From: Linum tenue
Lineage: Eukaryota > Streptophyta > Magnoliopsida > Malpighiales > Linaceae
Length of the DNA stretch: 64,000 bases
NCBI GenBank assembly: GCA_946122785.1
Contig: CAMGYJ010000006.1
Location: forward strand, 44,474,066-44,538,065
Direction of reading: 5' to 3'
The position numbers were made by a program, and so were the translations under genes. Within the stretch, counting starts at the first letter, position 1. Each line of letters opens with the position of its first letter. This document shows, in pieces, positions 21,111 to 33,500 of the stretch. The notes below the pieces were generated by a model. The model did not search any database, was not told where the DNA came from, and worked only from the letters and a program-made list of their open reading frames with translations.

Positions 21111-22065
21111 AGGCGATCACGATGGGACTGTCGCAACCGTCCCTCCGGGGTGCGATGTCGTCGCGTCGGCATTTTTGGGAGTCGCCATCGATCTTACTTG
21201 GACTGGATCGAACACTCTTAGGATCGCGTCTAACCTTAGGGTCAAAACCGAGATATGGTCTGCGGTTAAGAGATTAGGGTTCGGGAGTACGGTTACGTGT
21301 GGGGAAGTGAAATCACACCCCACGACGCCCTAAATCGGTACTACTTAAGTTGATAATTTTTATACGAATTGGGTGTATTTTGAGTAATATTTTTGTAAAT
21401 TTAGGGTCCCACTGGACAATTTAATGATTTTATCGTATTCGTTTATTATTAGGTATTTTAGGAATTTTTAGGGCCTTACCAGACCACTAAAGAAATTAAA
21501 TCGTATTAATTGTAATTTAATTATACGCCCACTAACGTAAAAATTAAAAGATAAAGTTAATTGGATAGTTGGACTCGAACCTTATCGGTTGCCTACGTAC
21601 CCGTTAGACGGGATCAAAGTCCACGTAGTTCGTTCGGACTTTGATAATAAAATTATTACCACATTCCGCTGATCATGGTTTCGTTATCAAAATTTATTGT
21701 TAATAAAATTTAAGTTGATATTATGAAATTATGAAAAGATAATATAAGGCTTTCAATTATTAAGATGAGATTTGATGTATTAGAAAAGAAACGAGATAAA
21801 CTTCATCCGCAATTCTACATTTCGTATTAAGGATATTAAATGATAAATTGAAATGGAATGATTAATTTATAAATAAATAGCCGACTGCTCAATTGGCCAA
21901 AACGCCATTCGTACCACACGCTCAACCCAATACACGCGGGTTCGAAACCCGCTTTAAATTTTTTTTGGGATTTCTTGTTTTGATGTAGATTAGGGGGGAG
22001 GGTATTTTTGTAATTACCCAAAAACACGGTGGTAGAGGTATGTAATTTATGGTAACCCTAAGGGT
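21111..22065 (+). mobile_element. Retroelement internal/leader fragment
   Basis: Contains GGGAGTCGCCATCGATC and TTCGGGAGTACGGTTACG with CACCCCACGACGCCC. These phrases are characteristic of the non-coding leader of plant gypsy elements that begin TGTAGACACC. No coding domain is present. Further right it is AT-rich and ends in a tRNA-like stretch. Assignment rests on recognition of the phrases only. Confidence 0.45.
21882..21955 (+). other. tRNA-like (possible SINE head or relic tRNA)
   Basis: A-box-like GCTCAATTGGCC and, about 45 nt later, a good B box GGGTTCGAAACCC closing a CGCGGG/CCCGC stem, followed by a T-run. The acceptor stem does not pair convincingly, so a functional tRNA is unlikely. 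Confidence 0.35.
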
Positions 22066-22153
22066 AATTCAGGCATTTTAAACGGTGAGGTATAAAATGT
22101 CTCTAACGAAACCACAAGGCCAAGCGGCCGCCTCTCACTATCATCACTCTCGC

Positions 22154-22185
<32 letters not shown>

Positions 22186-22717
22186 TCCAACCTCTCTCAC
22201 CTCTCTCTCTTCTCTTCCAGAAAAGTAAAACCCTACCCATCATCTAGTATTACCCCGCTGCTCTCCCTCTCTATCTTGCCTCTCTCTCTTCTCTCACTCT
22301 CATCCCTACCCAGAAATTGAAAACCTAAACTAATCCCATCTCAATCCGCCGCCATCCTCTAAACCTCTCGCCTCGTCCCTTTTCGCCCCGTCTGAGCTAC
22401 GAGGACAACGATGACGGTGACATGCGCCGCCGGTGATGATAAAAATCGAGTTTTGAAGGTTCGTTTCCCTTTTTTTTTATGATTTCTACTGTGTTCAAAT
22501 ATGATTTTAGGGTTTCAAGTTTCTAATCCCTATTTTGTTTTTTTTATTTTCGGAAAAACTTACCCGAGGCCGAGATGGCCCTCGATCTATCTTCCCCTTT
22601 TTCGATCTACTCTCTTTCATAGAAACGACGAGGATGATGAAGAGATCTGGGTAAGATTTTCTTTGCATGTGGGATTTTGTTTTGATTTTAGATTCAACAT
22701 TTGGATTCTTATTAGCG
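22066..22717 (+). repeat. Third copy of the leader-exon unit
   Basis: Direct repeat of 19411-20040: same GGGTAATTCAG start, CT-rich tract (expanded to a longer TC run here), ATGACGGTGACATGCGCCG, donor-like AAG|GTTCGT, and GACGAGGATGATGAAGAG followed by GTAAG. It breaks off where LTR-like sequence B begins (about 22718). Confidence 0.8.
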
Positions 22718-23727
22718 TGATGCCAAAATAGAATTGGTGTGAACAAGTAAATAGAGTGCATAAACTGAGTATATGGGTAAGTATATGGACTATTATAACA
22801 GTACGATGATTGAGCATAAACTCAACAAAATGAGATAAAATTTATTAATAACATTGAAGTAGAGTCATAAACACCAACCTTATTTCGATTTCCTCTCCAA
22901 GAAGGCTTCTTTGATCGCTTCTCCTTCCAATTTCTGGACTAAATTTGGTGATGTAAGGAAAAGAGTGTTTTCAAAATTTACGGATATTTGTATATTTTCC
23001 TTCCCAAAATCCCCCCTTAAAACAAAGAGCTCACAGAACTCATTTATAGCAAACTAAACCGCCATGTGGCGATCTCTGATTCGAGCATTTCTTTATTTCG
23101 CCTTTGAAGAGCGTGCCACCCTGTTGAGGTCGGCTGTGGATAGGATTTGGTTAGGCCAAATTGGTCAAGGCGGTTTATGGTCAGTTTTTGGACTGAACTG
23201 TTTGGGCCTAGTTGGGCCTGTTGGGTTTGGGCCGAGTTGGGCCAAAACAGTTGGGCTCCTGGGCTTGTAAGACGATTTGGGCTCAATACGTGGGCCTGGT
23301 TTTATGATTCTTGGGCTTGATGTCTTTACTTGAGCTTTACATATGTATTTGGGCCTGAATTAGCTTATCTTTTTTTTTTTTTGCAGGCTGCTGGTGTGGG
23401 CTTTTCAAGTGCTTGTACTTGTCAAATTTCGTATTTGTAAACTTGATCGATGATTAAGTGTACAAACTTTTGCAATAGTTTTGATGACTGTATCGAATTT
23501 TAAATTCTTCAATAATATGATCTTGTATTTTCCTTGTGCATTCAAAGCTTGACACTCGGCCCAAATGAATCATCACGTACAAAACTTGAATCAAAGATTG
23601 TAATCTTGTGTATTGTGAACAACCCCGACTGGTGAGAGATAGCTCCATAAGTCCGATGCTCATAAAATTTATCCATATCGAGATTTAAAATATATGAAGA
23701 ATCCGGACAAAATGTGGTGTCTACAAT
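22718..23727 (-). repeat. LTR-like sequence B, opposite orientation to A
   Basis: Read on the minus strand from 23727 it begins TGTAGACACCACATTTTG and ends TTTTGGCATCA, 1010 bp, matching 15493-17490 without the insertion. No target duplication is visible at its edges. It is probably a solo LTR or a piece moved by rearrangement. Confidence 0.6.
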
Positions 23728-26100
23728 ATGAAAAGGGGGTTAAAACCATGACAAATAATCTATTTTACTACGGTAAATCCCGTGACTAAGTATTAAACAC
23801 GGGAAAAGAACCATGACAAATATAAGATTGTCAGGGGGACCTCCCATGACTAATTCTGGTATTTGTCACGGGATTTCAACCAACAGCACTGGGAAGGTAA
23901 AGAGGACCGGACCAATCTAATATCAAATTCTAATGAGATATGTGACCTAACAATATTAAATATCAAGAGCAAGTCCAATTCATTAACCAATAATAATCTT
24001 GTATAAATGAAATTCCAATACCATTACATTAATTCTCATCTCATAAAAAATAACAGTATCTTACAAGCATAAGAAGCTATAAAAGCTTTCTACAAAGAGA
24101 CTCCAATTGGTAGTCTAAAACATTATTATTATATATAAAGCTCAAATTTAGTTACTGTTGCCTAAAAATACTATTTTGATACCTCAAATTTTATTAAATT
24201 ACAACTCAGTCACTATAATATAAATTTTACATTTTGATATCTCAAATTTAATTTTAGTGTAAAATTATTGAACAATTATGTTTTGGTATCTAAATTTAAT
24301 GTGATTTTTGTATCTATAATTTTTTAAATTTACATATTGGTCCAATGTTTAGATTTCACTTGAATCAATGAATCCGGATCCACAAATCCCTTTGAACCAA
24401 TCTATGAATCCAATCCAGCATAACATAAAAGTATAAATTTAGTTTGTACCATACAAGATGTTGTATCACACAACTATCAGAGAATATTCGACCATTTTAT
24501 ATTTTCTCATTACATGAAATATTCAATAAATGATAAAAGAGTAAAATATTGCAAGAGCGAATTTATAAACTCATTTAGTACATTTACGAGGTACTAAACA
24601 AACTTCTACTAACTACGTGTAACAAAATATGCAATATCTACATAAGCAAGTATCAATAAATTGCTACGGTGAAAAGGGTGGATTGTTGTATTGACGGTCA
24701 ACTAAAAGACTTGGTCAAAACCTTTCCTTCATCTATTTACTCTTCGTTTCATTTTTCACTCGCCTTCCATAACACTAATTAGTATACCATTTTTATATAT
24801 TCTAATCACGAGTATGAATGGGTCCATACACGACACACTAACAGTCTAGAGAATTGATAATAGAACCATGAACCACTAACTTTTTCAGCTCAATGTACTG
24901 TCGAGTTCAATTAAAAAGAAATATATATGATTATTACTGATTAGAAAGTCGTCATTTTCCACTATTGGATTCGAAGGCATCAAATTTTAAGCGTGTTCCA
25001 GTTTGTATTCATTTTGCTGCTCTCTAGAGTTTTTCTTTGGCTAGAATTTTCAACAATTATACATGAAATGTTTAGATAGGTATCTACACATATCAAATAA
25101 ATATTTTCCTATTTACTATAAAAAAATATCTAATTATCATCTTAAATACATTGACATAAAAGGAATTAAGCCTTAACTATGCAAATTACAGTTCAGTACC
25201 TAAACTCGATAGATCTTTTATTTATAACCTAAATTAATTATTTTGGCATATAAGTTTTCAAAATATTAATGGAACATAACATTTTCGTACCTAAATTTTT
25301 TGTGTATTACATTTTGGTTGACGTTCTGCAAATAGGTCTAATTTTTGTGTATACGTCATCCATACCCTACCCATAATCAACGGGTCTACTTGGGTTTAGG
25401 TAAATATAATTTATTAAACAAAATTTTCAATTTTTTTTTTTAAATTGGATGTTTACCGTCATATCTCTTTCAAGTCAATATTACTAACAAAACTGCTAAC
25501 AAAAAATTAATTTTAGGCTAATAATACTAATAAAACACTATAACGGACCACATAATACATGCCCATAGGTCATCTCCGCCCACGACTAGACGCGAGATCG
25601 CCATCTAGTAGAACTTAAAGACATAATACTGAGTTCTAGCTAGAAAGTATAAATGTAAGAACATGCACCAAATCTTCTCGCATCTATACATGACTCTCTC
25701 CACACACTGCAGAAAGTGTAACAAACCAAGGGAGAAATGGTAAGACATGGATTATGATTCAATGTAACTTATTAGATAATATCATTAAATTTCATTTGTT
25801 CCAAAATTTGAAAGCCGCAAATAAAGAGTAGGACATTATATGCAGCTTACCAACAGTCATAATAAATTTCTCACAACAAGCACAAAACGATTAACATGTA
25901 TATGGATCAACAGATTTTTTGGCAGCCTTTTTTCCCCACGCCATGATCTTGTTTGCCTACAACAGCATCGAAGTGGCCCTGCTTATAGGTTCATGTTCTA
26001 ACCAAGAATTACTTGCTGCTCTCTTACTAAAAATATCAGTACTGATTCACCTACTAAAGAACCAAATAAAACAGAGAGTTAAAAAGGTGATCATGGGTAG
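23728..26100. other. AT-rich non-coding DNA with element-end motifs
   Basis: 23735-23880 carries repeated CCATGACAAAT and CCCGTGACTAA phrases like the subterminal repeats of CACTA-type elements; similar phrases recur at 27410-27570. 24120-24340 and 25180-25330 have 'tttggtacctaaattt'-type decayed repeats. No gene recognised. Confidence 0.4.
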
Positions 26101-26107
26101 TTCGACA

Positions 26108-26507
26108 TCACTTATCACCCCTATTCCCTGTAGAAACTCCCACAACATGAAAACCCAAAAATGGGTTGCACAACAGCAACATGCCTGTGTCAATGATGGC
26201 GTCGAATTGTTGGGGAGGGCATTGATCCTGGTTCAAATAATTCTTCAGAGATCTTCTCAACTTTGCTGCGGGGGCATCGGCTGCTTTGATGAGAGAAATA
26301 GAAAAAAATCTGCAAAACAAGCCGGGATAGAAAGGAAGTTAGAAGGGGGAATGTAAACCTAAATATCAAAACCGTAGAAATCAAATAGAATTGGGAGGCC
26401 AATCGACTAAAACGAACAAGTCCTCTAAGTACCGGGAAAAGTGGTCTAGTCAGATTTCTTAATGGAACTTGTTGGCTGACTAGCTTAATGGAACATTCAG
26501 ATTCCAT
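26108..26507 (-). pseudogene. Unrecognised gene fragment, exon-like
   Basis: The minus strand reads KAADAPAAKLRRSLKNYLNQ and DQCPPQQFDAIIDTG downstream of a good acceptor (GCTTGTTTTGCAG at about 26320), with a MESE-starting upstream part at 26507. I do not recognise the family. A related piece lies inverted at 28120-28310, so this is probably debris of one duplicated gene. Confidence 0.3.
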
Positions 26508-26603
26508 CAGAACCTTTAATATTGATTAAAAAACTACATGAATATTGAAGATAGGGCAGCATCAATGTATCATATTGTTAATGATAAGCAACAACATTTG
26601 GTG
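26493..26603. repeat. 111-bp inverted repeat, left copy
   Basis: Nearly exact reverse complement of 28120-28230 (one clear mismatch). The two copies are 1.5 kb apart. Confidence 0.9.
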
Positions 26604-27920
26604 CTGCTCACTGCTGCATTACTGCATTAGATATATGTTATACTTATTACATCAAGTTCCGATACCATAACATCGGCCTAGGTACAAGTTTAAGAAGTCT
26701 CTATAACGCGAAATGATAGATAGAGAGACAAAGACAGTTTCATGACTCAACTGAAACATAATTAGTGGGTATTAGGAACCAGAGGTGGCTAGCTATTTTG
26801 TTCTTAAAGTTAAATTTTTGGGCCACGACATATTCTTTAAAGCCGATATTTACAGAACATAACAAAAAAATAAAGGCGAGGGACTCTATGAAAATCACAC
26901 TCTTTAACAAGTACTATTGCTTGAAAATTTAGTTACTAATTTCATCGGTATCTAAGTTCTTGAAAAAGTATGTCTCTATTGATTTTCATTGTACTTGAAT
27001 TAACCCCGATTTATGAATTACTGTAGTTTATGTCAATATTGCACTCCGTAAAAAAAATGTGTGCCTTGAAGAGTTTTCTTGGCAAGGTGCATCTTTTTAG
27101 TTTTTAGCCAACAATAGTCCTTAATGAGAATATGAATGTATTGATTAATATAAAACAATAAAATTCATCTGACCAACGGGTCGGGTAAAAGCTAGTAGCT
27201 AATATATATTATATAAACATAATACTTTGCATAACGACTCAACAATTAAACATTCATCCTTTGAGAATCATGAAAAATAAATCTCAATATTGTTCCTACG
27301 TTGTATATTTATATTTGTAAAATGTAGACCACAACATATATACGCCTAATTTAGATAAAACTCATACATTATATTAGATGAAAACTTGTACTATACGAAA
27401 AAGGTCATTTAATTTTGGGAATCCCGTGTTTAAAAGCATTTTTCTTGTGATTAATAATTTTAGTCACAAGAAATTTACCGTAATATAAAACTCTGTGACT
27501 AATTGTATACCGTGGCTAGTTATAGTACTGTGACTAATTTAACTCATGGTACATTTTTCCATGATTATTTGTACCTATTAATCACTAGAAAAACCATGTC
27601 TAATGTCAAAATTTAGAGCACACATCCAAGAAAAACACATTTAAATACAAGATGTGCTTCTTTTAAGACGGTTTTAACTGCGAAGAAATCAGCTTCCATA
27701 ACTAGATGTCTATCAATTGTCACAGTATTTGGCTGGTTCTTCAATGATTAAATACTACTCACTAGTCTTCATATTTGTGTATCATACTATTGATGAATCT
27801 ATAATTATATATATCAACATGCAATTGAAAAGACCAATTCTTATAGTATGAACTATGAACATTATTGTCAATATCATTTAATCCAATACAATTTATTCAT
27901 CAATATATTTGAATAATATA
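26604..27920. other. AT-rich spacer between inverted copies
   Basis: No gene. 27410-27590 has CACTA-like subterminal phrases (TGTGACTAATT, CATGGTAC) and a CACTAGAAAAACC string near 27583 that could be an element end. Confidence 0.35.
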
Positions 27921-28085
27921 GGCAAAATACACTTGTATAGCCAAAACTTTCGCGTTTGTGACAATAATAGCCAATTTTGGAGAAATACCACTTATAACCA
28001 CTTCCGCCAATACCTTAACGGTATCATCTAACAGGCTAACTAGACTAACGGAAATGCTAACTTGGCACAACACTATTGCTACATA
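27921..28085 (+). repeat. MULE terminal region (left-type end)
   Basis: Starts GGCAAAATACACTTGTATAG and continues with AATAGCCA motifs, matching the inverted end at 2104. The partner terminus is not visible to the right in this window. It faces right, towards the MESEC fragment. Confidence 0.6.
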
Positions 28086-28119
28086 GATTAAAAAACTAAG
28101 TGGTTAATCTCAGAGATCC

Positions 28120-28230
28120 CACCAAATGTTGTTGCTTATCATTAACAATATGATACATTGATGCTGCCCTATCTTCGATATTCATGTAGTTTTTTAATCA
28201 ATATTAAAGGTTCTGATGGAATCTGAATGT
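28120..28230. repeat. 111-bp inverted repeat, right copy
   Basis: Reverse complement of 26493-26603. It includes the ATGGAATCTGAATG string shared by both fragments. Confidence 0.9.
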
Positions 28231-28714
28231 AGGTCAGTTGAGAAGGAAATAACCCAAATAGAAGTGGCCAACCTTAGAAATCAAAACCGTAGAAATCAAA
28301 TAGAATTGGGAAGGGGGAAATCCGATGGGTACCATTTCAAAAAGGGGGATGAGCAGGCGTTGAGTGCAGGGAGCGTTGGAGGCCGTGGAAGAGACGACGA
28401 AGGTGGAGGCAGAGGGATGATGGGCCAGGGGAGCCGATGACTGACTGCATTACCACTCTACAACGTCGAAGAAGCAAGAGGAATCGCCGACACCATGGCT
28501 CTGGAATACACTGTTGTAGCTACCAATGACTGCAGTGGAGGAGGACGGAACGACTAGAGCTTGGGAAGATGGGGATGGACAGATCTGGAAGAGAGCTCCA
28601 ATAAAATTGTCTTGGAAAAAAACTAAAAAGACTTATGGTTTCTGTGTGTTGTACATGAGTGCACGAAATGCTTTATGCTTTGCCCATAAAATTGGTAAAG
28701 TTGATTTAAAATAA
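28216..28714 (+). pseudogene. Unrecognised fragment starting MESEC
   Basis: Begins with the same MESEC codons as the minus-strand fragment at 26507, then a charged stretch (RSVEKEITQIEVANLRNQNR) and Gly/Arg-rich sequence to a stop at 28438-28440. A further short frame lies at 28526-28714. No domain recognised. It lies within a possible MULE, so it may be captured host sequence. Confidence 0.25.
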
Positions 28715-28760
28715 AAGGAATAATAAGCCAAATAATGGAGGGAGGATCCACTCAGATTAA

Positions 28761-28773
28761 TTTTCTTGTAGTG
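28761..28773 (-). repeat. CACTA-type terminal motif
   Basis: TTTTCTTGTAGTG, the reverse complement of CACTACAAGAAAA, the classic En/Spm terminus. The partner end is uncertain (a CACTAGAAAAACC string near 27583 is the best candidate). Confidence 0.4.
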
Positions 28774-29324
28774 TCTTCATGTCTTCAGCAAGGATCCATT
28801 CGGATGGAGCGGAGATCAAGTTAGCATCCATAGGAGAGCACAGTTAAAGAGATGCCATCATCATCGATGATGGTAACATCCCGTTCTCTAATGCATTTTT
28901 AGTGCAAATTCTTTTTTAAAGGATGCGAATTCTATTTATATTCATGTATTTTTGTTTTTATGATTTAATACGGTGTTATTCATAATATCATTATAGGTTG
29001 TTAGGAAACTACTCTTATATTATATGTTATTGCCTTATGCATGTATGAATTGCCATGATCAACCTTTCATGCTTGTATGATTTTGATGCTTGATATACAT
29101 GATCATTGATGCTACATACAGTGGCAGATACATGGACCTTTATGAGACACCCTTAGAATTTGGAAAACGATTATCCAACCCCCGGTAGTAGTTTCGTATG
29201 GATAAACAAAATTATAATTGGTCATCTAGGACACCCTTAAATTTTGAAAAAAATGATTATCTTGTCCTCGGTAGTAGTTTGCGTATGATTGAAAACATAT
29301 AAGTAGTACTCTGTGTTATTCAAA
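28774..29324. other. Non-coding DNA left of the CACTA element
   Basis: Contains a roughly 100-bp imperfect tandem repeat at 29140-29290 (phrases GAGACACCCTTAGAATTT and GGTAGTAGTTT twice). No gene. Confidence 0.4.
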
Positions 29325-29339
29325 CCTATTAGGAAAAAA

Positions 29340-29720
29340 TAATTTTTTTTCATTATTTGTTTGTCACAATAGATTCTATAATATGACAAAAACTTTAGTT
29401 GTCATATTTGGTACTCCTAATGTGACAAAATGTTTGTTTGTCAGAATACTTTGCCAGTTAAAGTCTTTAATGTGACCAAATTTGTGCGTCACCATATGGT
29501 TTGTCAAAATAGGTAACCCACATCGGGATCTAAGAGACATAAAGTGACAAATGTCATCGTCAAAGTATCTTTTGTCATATTATGTCTTCCTGAATTGTTT
29601 AAATGACAGTTTGGCTTGTCACAATAAAGAACCATAATTCGAGCTGACAAAATGTAATGTTGGTCATAATATAGTGGTTTCGTGTTGTGACAATGACATT
29701 TCGTCAAATTTGCTATTTTT
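29340..29720 (+). repeat. CACTA left subterminal repeats
   Basis: At least ten TGACAAA or TTTGTCA motifs in both orientations within 380 bp. In this superfamily such motifs bind the element's own regulatory protein. Confidence 0.7.
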
Positions 29721-30518
29721 AGGCTGAAACCTCTTTCCCTCGGGAAAACAATTCACAAAAAGAATAATAAATTTCATAAAACTGAAACATTATCCTACTT
29801 CCTTGTCTCTTCAAATTGCGCAGTCGATCAAAATCCAAAGGAACCCAAAAAAATCACCACCAAAATTCCAACCACCTCGATCCTTGCCGTCCTCCACCAA
29901 TTCGGCTGGCTACTCACCGTTGGGTGTTCTGTCGTAGCCGTTCCACCAATCAACCCGTCCAGCAGTCACCGCCGCAGTTCAAAGTTCTGCAATCTCCGCA
30001 ACCTAAATTTGCGTAGCAAAAGCGCTGTAGCAAATAGTTCCCATAGCATAATCTTTCTCGCTCCCTCGTTTCCCATAGCAAAATCGCTGGTCTGGCAGAA
30101 CAAGGTAAGCGTCGTCCCTCCCTCCCGTGGCAACTATGTACTGCTTTGTTTGCTTGAGCTTAAGAATATTGTTCGCTTAGTGTCACTTCCTTTATACGAC
30201 CAGATTGATATTCTGTTGGTTTACCTATCTGAATGAGCTCTTGTGTTTCCTCGTCATTGACTCGGTGGCAGGGGCTGCTTATATCTTCGATCCTTCAACC
30301 ATCCTGTTGTGCTAATTAGAATAGGGAGAAGGCGCCCCAAGCACTAGCCAATGGTAAGATTATATTAATGTTTTGAATTTTGTGTCGTGTAAGTCAACTG
30401 GTTCCTAATGTTATGTCATATACCCTCTGCATATCCTTTTCTAGTTCATCTCACGCTGTGCTTCCATCTTGACCAACTGCCTATAAAGGGAAGGTCAGTT
30501 TCTTTACGCATAGATTGA
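29721..30518 (+). promoter_or_regulatory. CACTA leader region before TNP2
   Basis: Pyrimidine- and CCACC-rich stretch (29820-30000), then intron-like DNA (for example CAAGGTAAGCG near 30103). Probably promoter, leader exon and leader intron of the transposase genes. No TATA box assigned. Confidence 0.35.
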
Positions 30519-33500
30519 ATGAGTAGAAATTGGATTAAGCTTCAGGATAGGTTTTGTGATGAATATCAAAAGGGGGTTTCTGAGTTCATAGGGGCTGCCA
30601 GCAAACATGTTGATACGCTAGGTAGAACTAGATGCCCTTGTAAAAGGTGCAATAATCAAAACTTCAAGATGTTGGAGATTGTCGCAATGATATAACCAGG
30701 AATGGCATGGTGGAGACATATACTACATGGATCCATCATGGTGAGTCTTTTGACTTTGCGAGTACTAGGAATCAGCCTAGGAAACCTACCGTTGCGCCTA
30801 AGACTGAGGGTTTATAGGATGACATGGCTGATATGTTAGGGGATATGTTGCGTGCTTCTTCTAGAAATGCTCATGTCATTGAGGGGTCAACAACACCTAA
30901 TTATTCTAATCTAACAGACCTCAATGAAAAATTGGCTCGGCTAATCCGTGATGCCAATTTGCAATTATACCCTGGATGCAAAGATTTTTCTGGATTATCA
31001 TTCGTTATGAAGTTGCTGAATAATAAAATGGTAACCAACAGTACTGACAAAGCCTTCAACATGAATCTGGACCTAGTCAAGAAAGCTTTACCTGTTGTTG
31101 AGACGCTTCCTCCTTCCTTCTATGAAGTTAAGCGGTACATGGAAGATCTTGGGTTCGGTTACACCACTATGCCTGCCCAAATCATTATGTACTTTATAGG
31201 GGTCCTCTAGAATCTGCCAAGTCATGCCCCAAATGCAATGAGTCTAGATACATACCCGGGAAACAAAATAATGTAGCCCAAAAGAAAGCTACGTATTTCC
31301 CACTAAAAGATAGGCTTCAAAGATTGTACATGACTAAGGAGGATGCTAAAGACATGAGGTGGCACAAGGACTTGCGTGTAGATGATGATACGTTAAGGCA
31401 TCTAACAGATGCAAAAACTTGGAAACGATTCGATGAGGATCATAGTTGGGTTTCAGCATACCCTAGGAATGTTCGCCTTGCTCTTCTGAGTGATGGGATC
31501 AACCCTTTTGGGAACATGAGCAATAGCTATAGCATGTGGCCTATTGTGTTAACACCGTACAATCTCCCGCCTTGGAAATGTATGACCGAACCTTATTTTA
31601 TCTTTGTTGTCTTTATACCTGAAGAGAAATCGCTTGGTAATAACATACATGTGTACTTAGAGCCCATAATAGAAATGTTGAGAGAGTTATGGGAGGATGA
31701 GGTCAGTACATATGACACACACTCAAACGAAACATTTCGTTTACATGCTGCGTTGTTATGGACAATAAACGATTTCCCCGCATATGGCATGCTATCGGGC
31801 TGGAGTACGAAGGGGATTTTAGTCTGTCCTATATGTAATAGTGAGATATGCTACGAACGTTTGGATTTTAGTCATAAAGAGTGTTACATGGGGCATCAAA
31901 GATGGCTGCCAACTAAACATAGGTGGAGAAAAAGTCGGAAATTTGATGGGAATCATGAACTTAGAGGCAAACCAAGAGTGTTGTCTAGAGATCAACTTTT
32001 GCAACAAATTGATAAGGCTTTTCTCTCTGATGTGGTCATCAATGATGGTGGGAAAAGGAAAAGGGGAAGTTCTGATGATAATATGCATAACTGGAAAATC
32101 AAAGCTTCATTTTGGAGTTTGCCATATTGGAAAACTATAGAGTTGAGGCATAATTTAGAAGTTATGCATTTTGAAAAAAATATTAGTGAGAATGTGATAG
32201 CTACGCTACTAAATATCGAGGGAAAGACCAAATATACAGCCAATGCTAGACATGATTTGGAAGACATGCGTATTAGGAAAGAGCTACATCTGGTGAGAGA
32301 CAGTGATAAGTATAAAATGCCTCCCGCTTTATACACCTTAAAATTGCACAGTGAAGGCCATTTTGTGACTGGTTGAGGTCGGTCAAGTTCCTAGATGCTT
32401 ATGCATCTAATATATCCCGGTGTGTGACTACTGATGGTAGGTCAACCACTGGCATGAAAAGCCATGATCACCATGTCTTCATTCAACGCCTTCTGCCTGT
32501 TGTTGCACAAGGGTTCCTGAGTAAAGAAGTATTTAATATATTGTCTCAACTTAGTGAATTCTTTCGTGAGTTGTGTTCAAGAACGATAACCAAGTCCGCT
32601 GTCAGGAAACTCAATGATAACATTCCAGTTATACTTTGCAACTTGGAAATGTTGTATCCACCAGCTTTCTTCTTCGTGATGATGCATCTGCCTATTCACC
32701 TTCCCCGTGAAATTGAGCTCGGGGGACCGGTACAGTATCGCTGGATGTACCCAATCGAAAGGTACACACTGAGTCACGCCCATTAATTTTTTTCTCCGAC
32801 TTTTTATATAACGTAGCTAACTTTGGTATTCTGACGTTTTCTTGGTTATTTTAACTAGGTTTTTAGGAACTCTTAAATCTTATATTTCTAATAAGGCTTG
32901 TGCCGAGGGATCGATTGCCGAAAGATATATAGCGAAAGAATGTTTGGATTTCTGTTCTAAATATCTTAAAGGTGTTGAAACCCGAGCAAGTAGGCTAGAC
33001 AGAAACAATGATGGGTTAGACAATTTGAACTACAAGGGGTTTGATGTTTTCTGCCACCAAGGTAGATCTATAGGTGCTGCACTGCAAACTACGACCCTAT
33101 AGAGCAGGCTGAGTTCCATAAGATTCAATGGTATGTCTTCACCAATTGTGATGAAATTGAAGCACAATTGAAGTAAGTTCTTTTTCCTTTGTGTACTCTG
33201 AACCTCATTTAGTTTTTTTTATATACCATTTGTGCTTAACATTTGCGGTTACAGTATGCATATGGAAGAGAGAATGTTGAATTATCCAAACAGTACCCCA
33301 ACAACCATTGCCGAAAACTTCCCATCATGGTTTAAAACCTTTGTAAGCCCAATTTTTTGCCCCTTTTTTCTCTTTTCTTACTCACAAGACCGCAGTCTAA
33401 CCATTGCAGCTAGCTACCCATCTTGGTTTACAATTTTTGGAAGCCCACTTTTTTAATTTCCATTTGTTTCTCTTTTCTTACTCACAACAACATAATATTT

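Noticed and set aside
15493..23727. One complete retrotransposon bounded by its two LTRs
   Set aside because: The two LTR-like copies are inverted relative to each other, and no primer site, gag or pol lies between them.
25919..26356. Plus-strand 145-codon ORF
   Set aside because: No domain; the minus strand over the same bases has an exon-like frame with a good splice acceptor and a duplicated relative.
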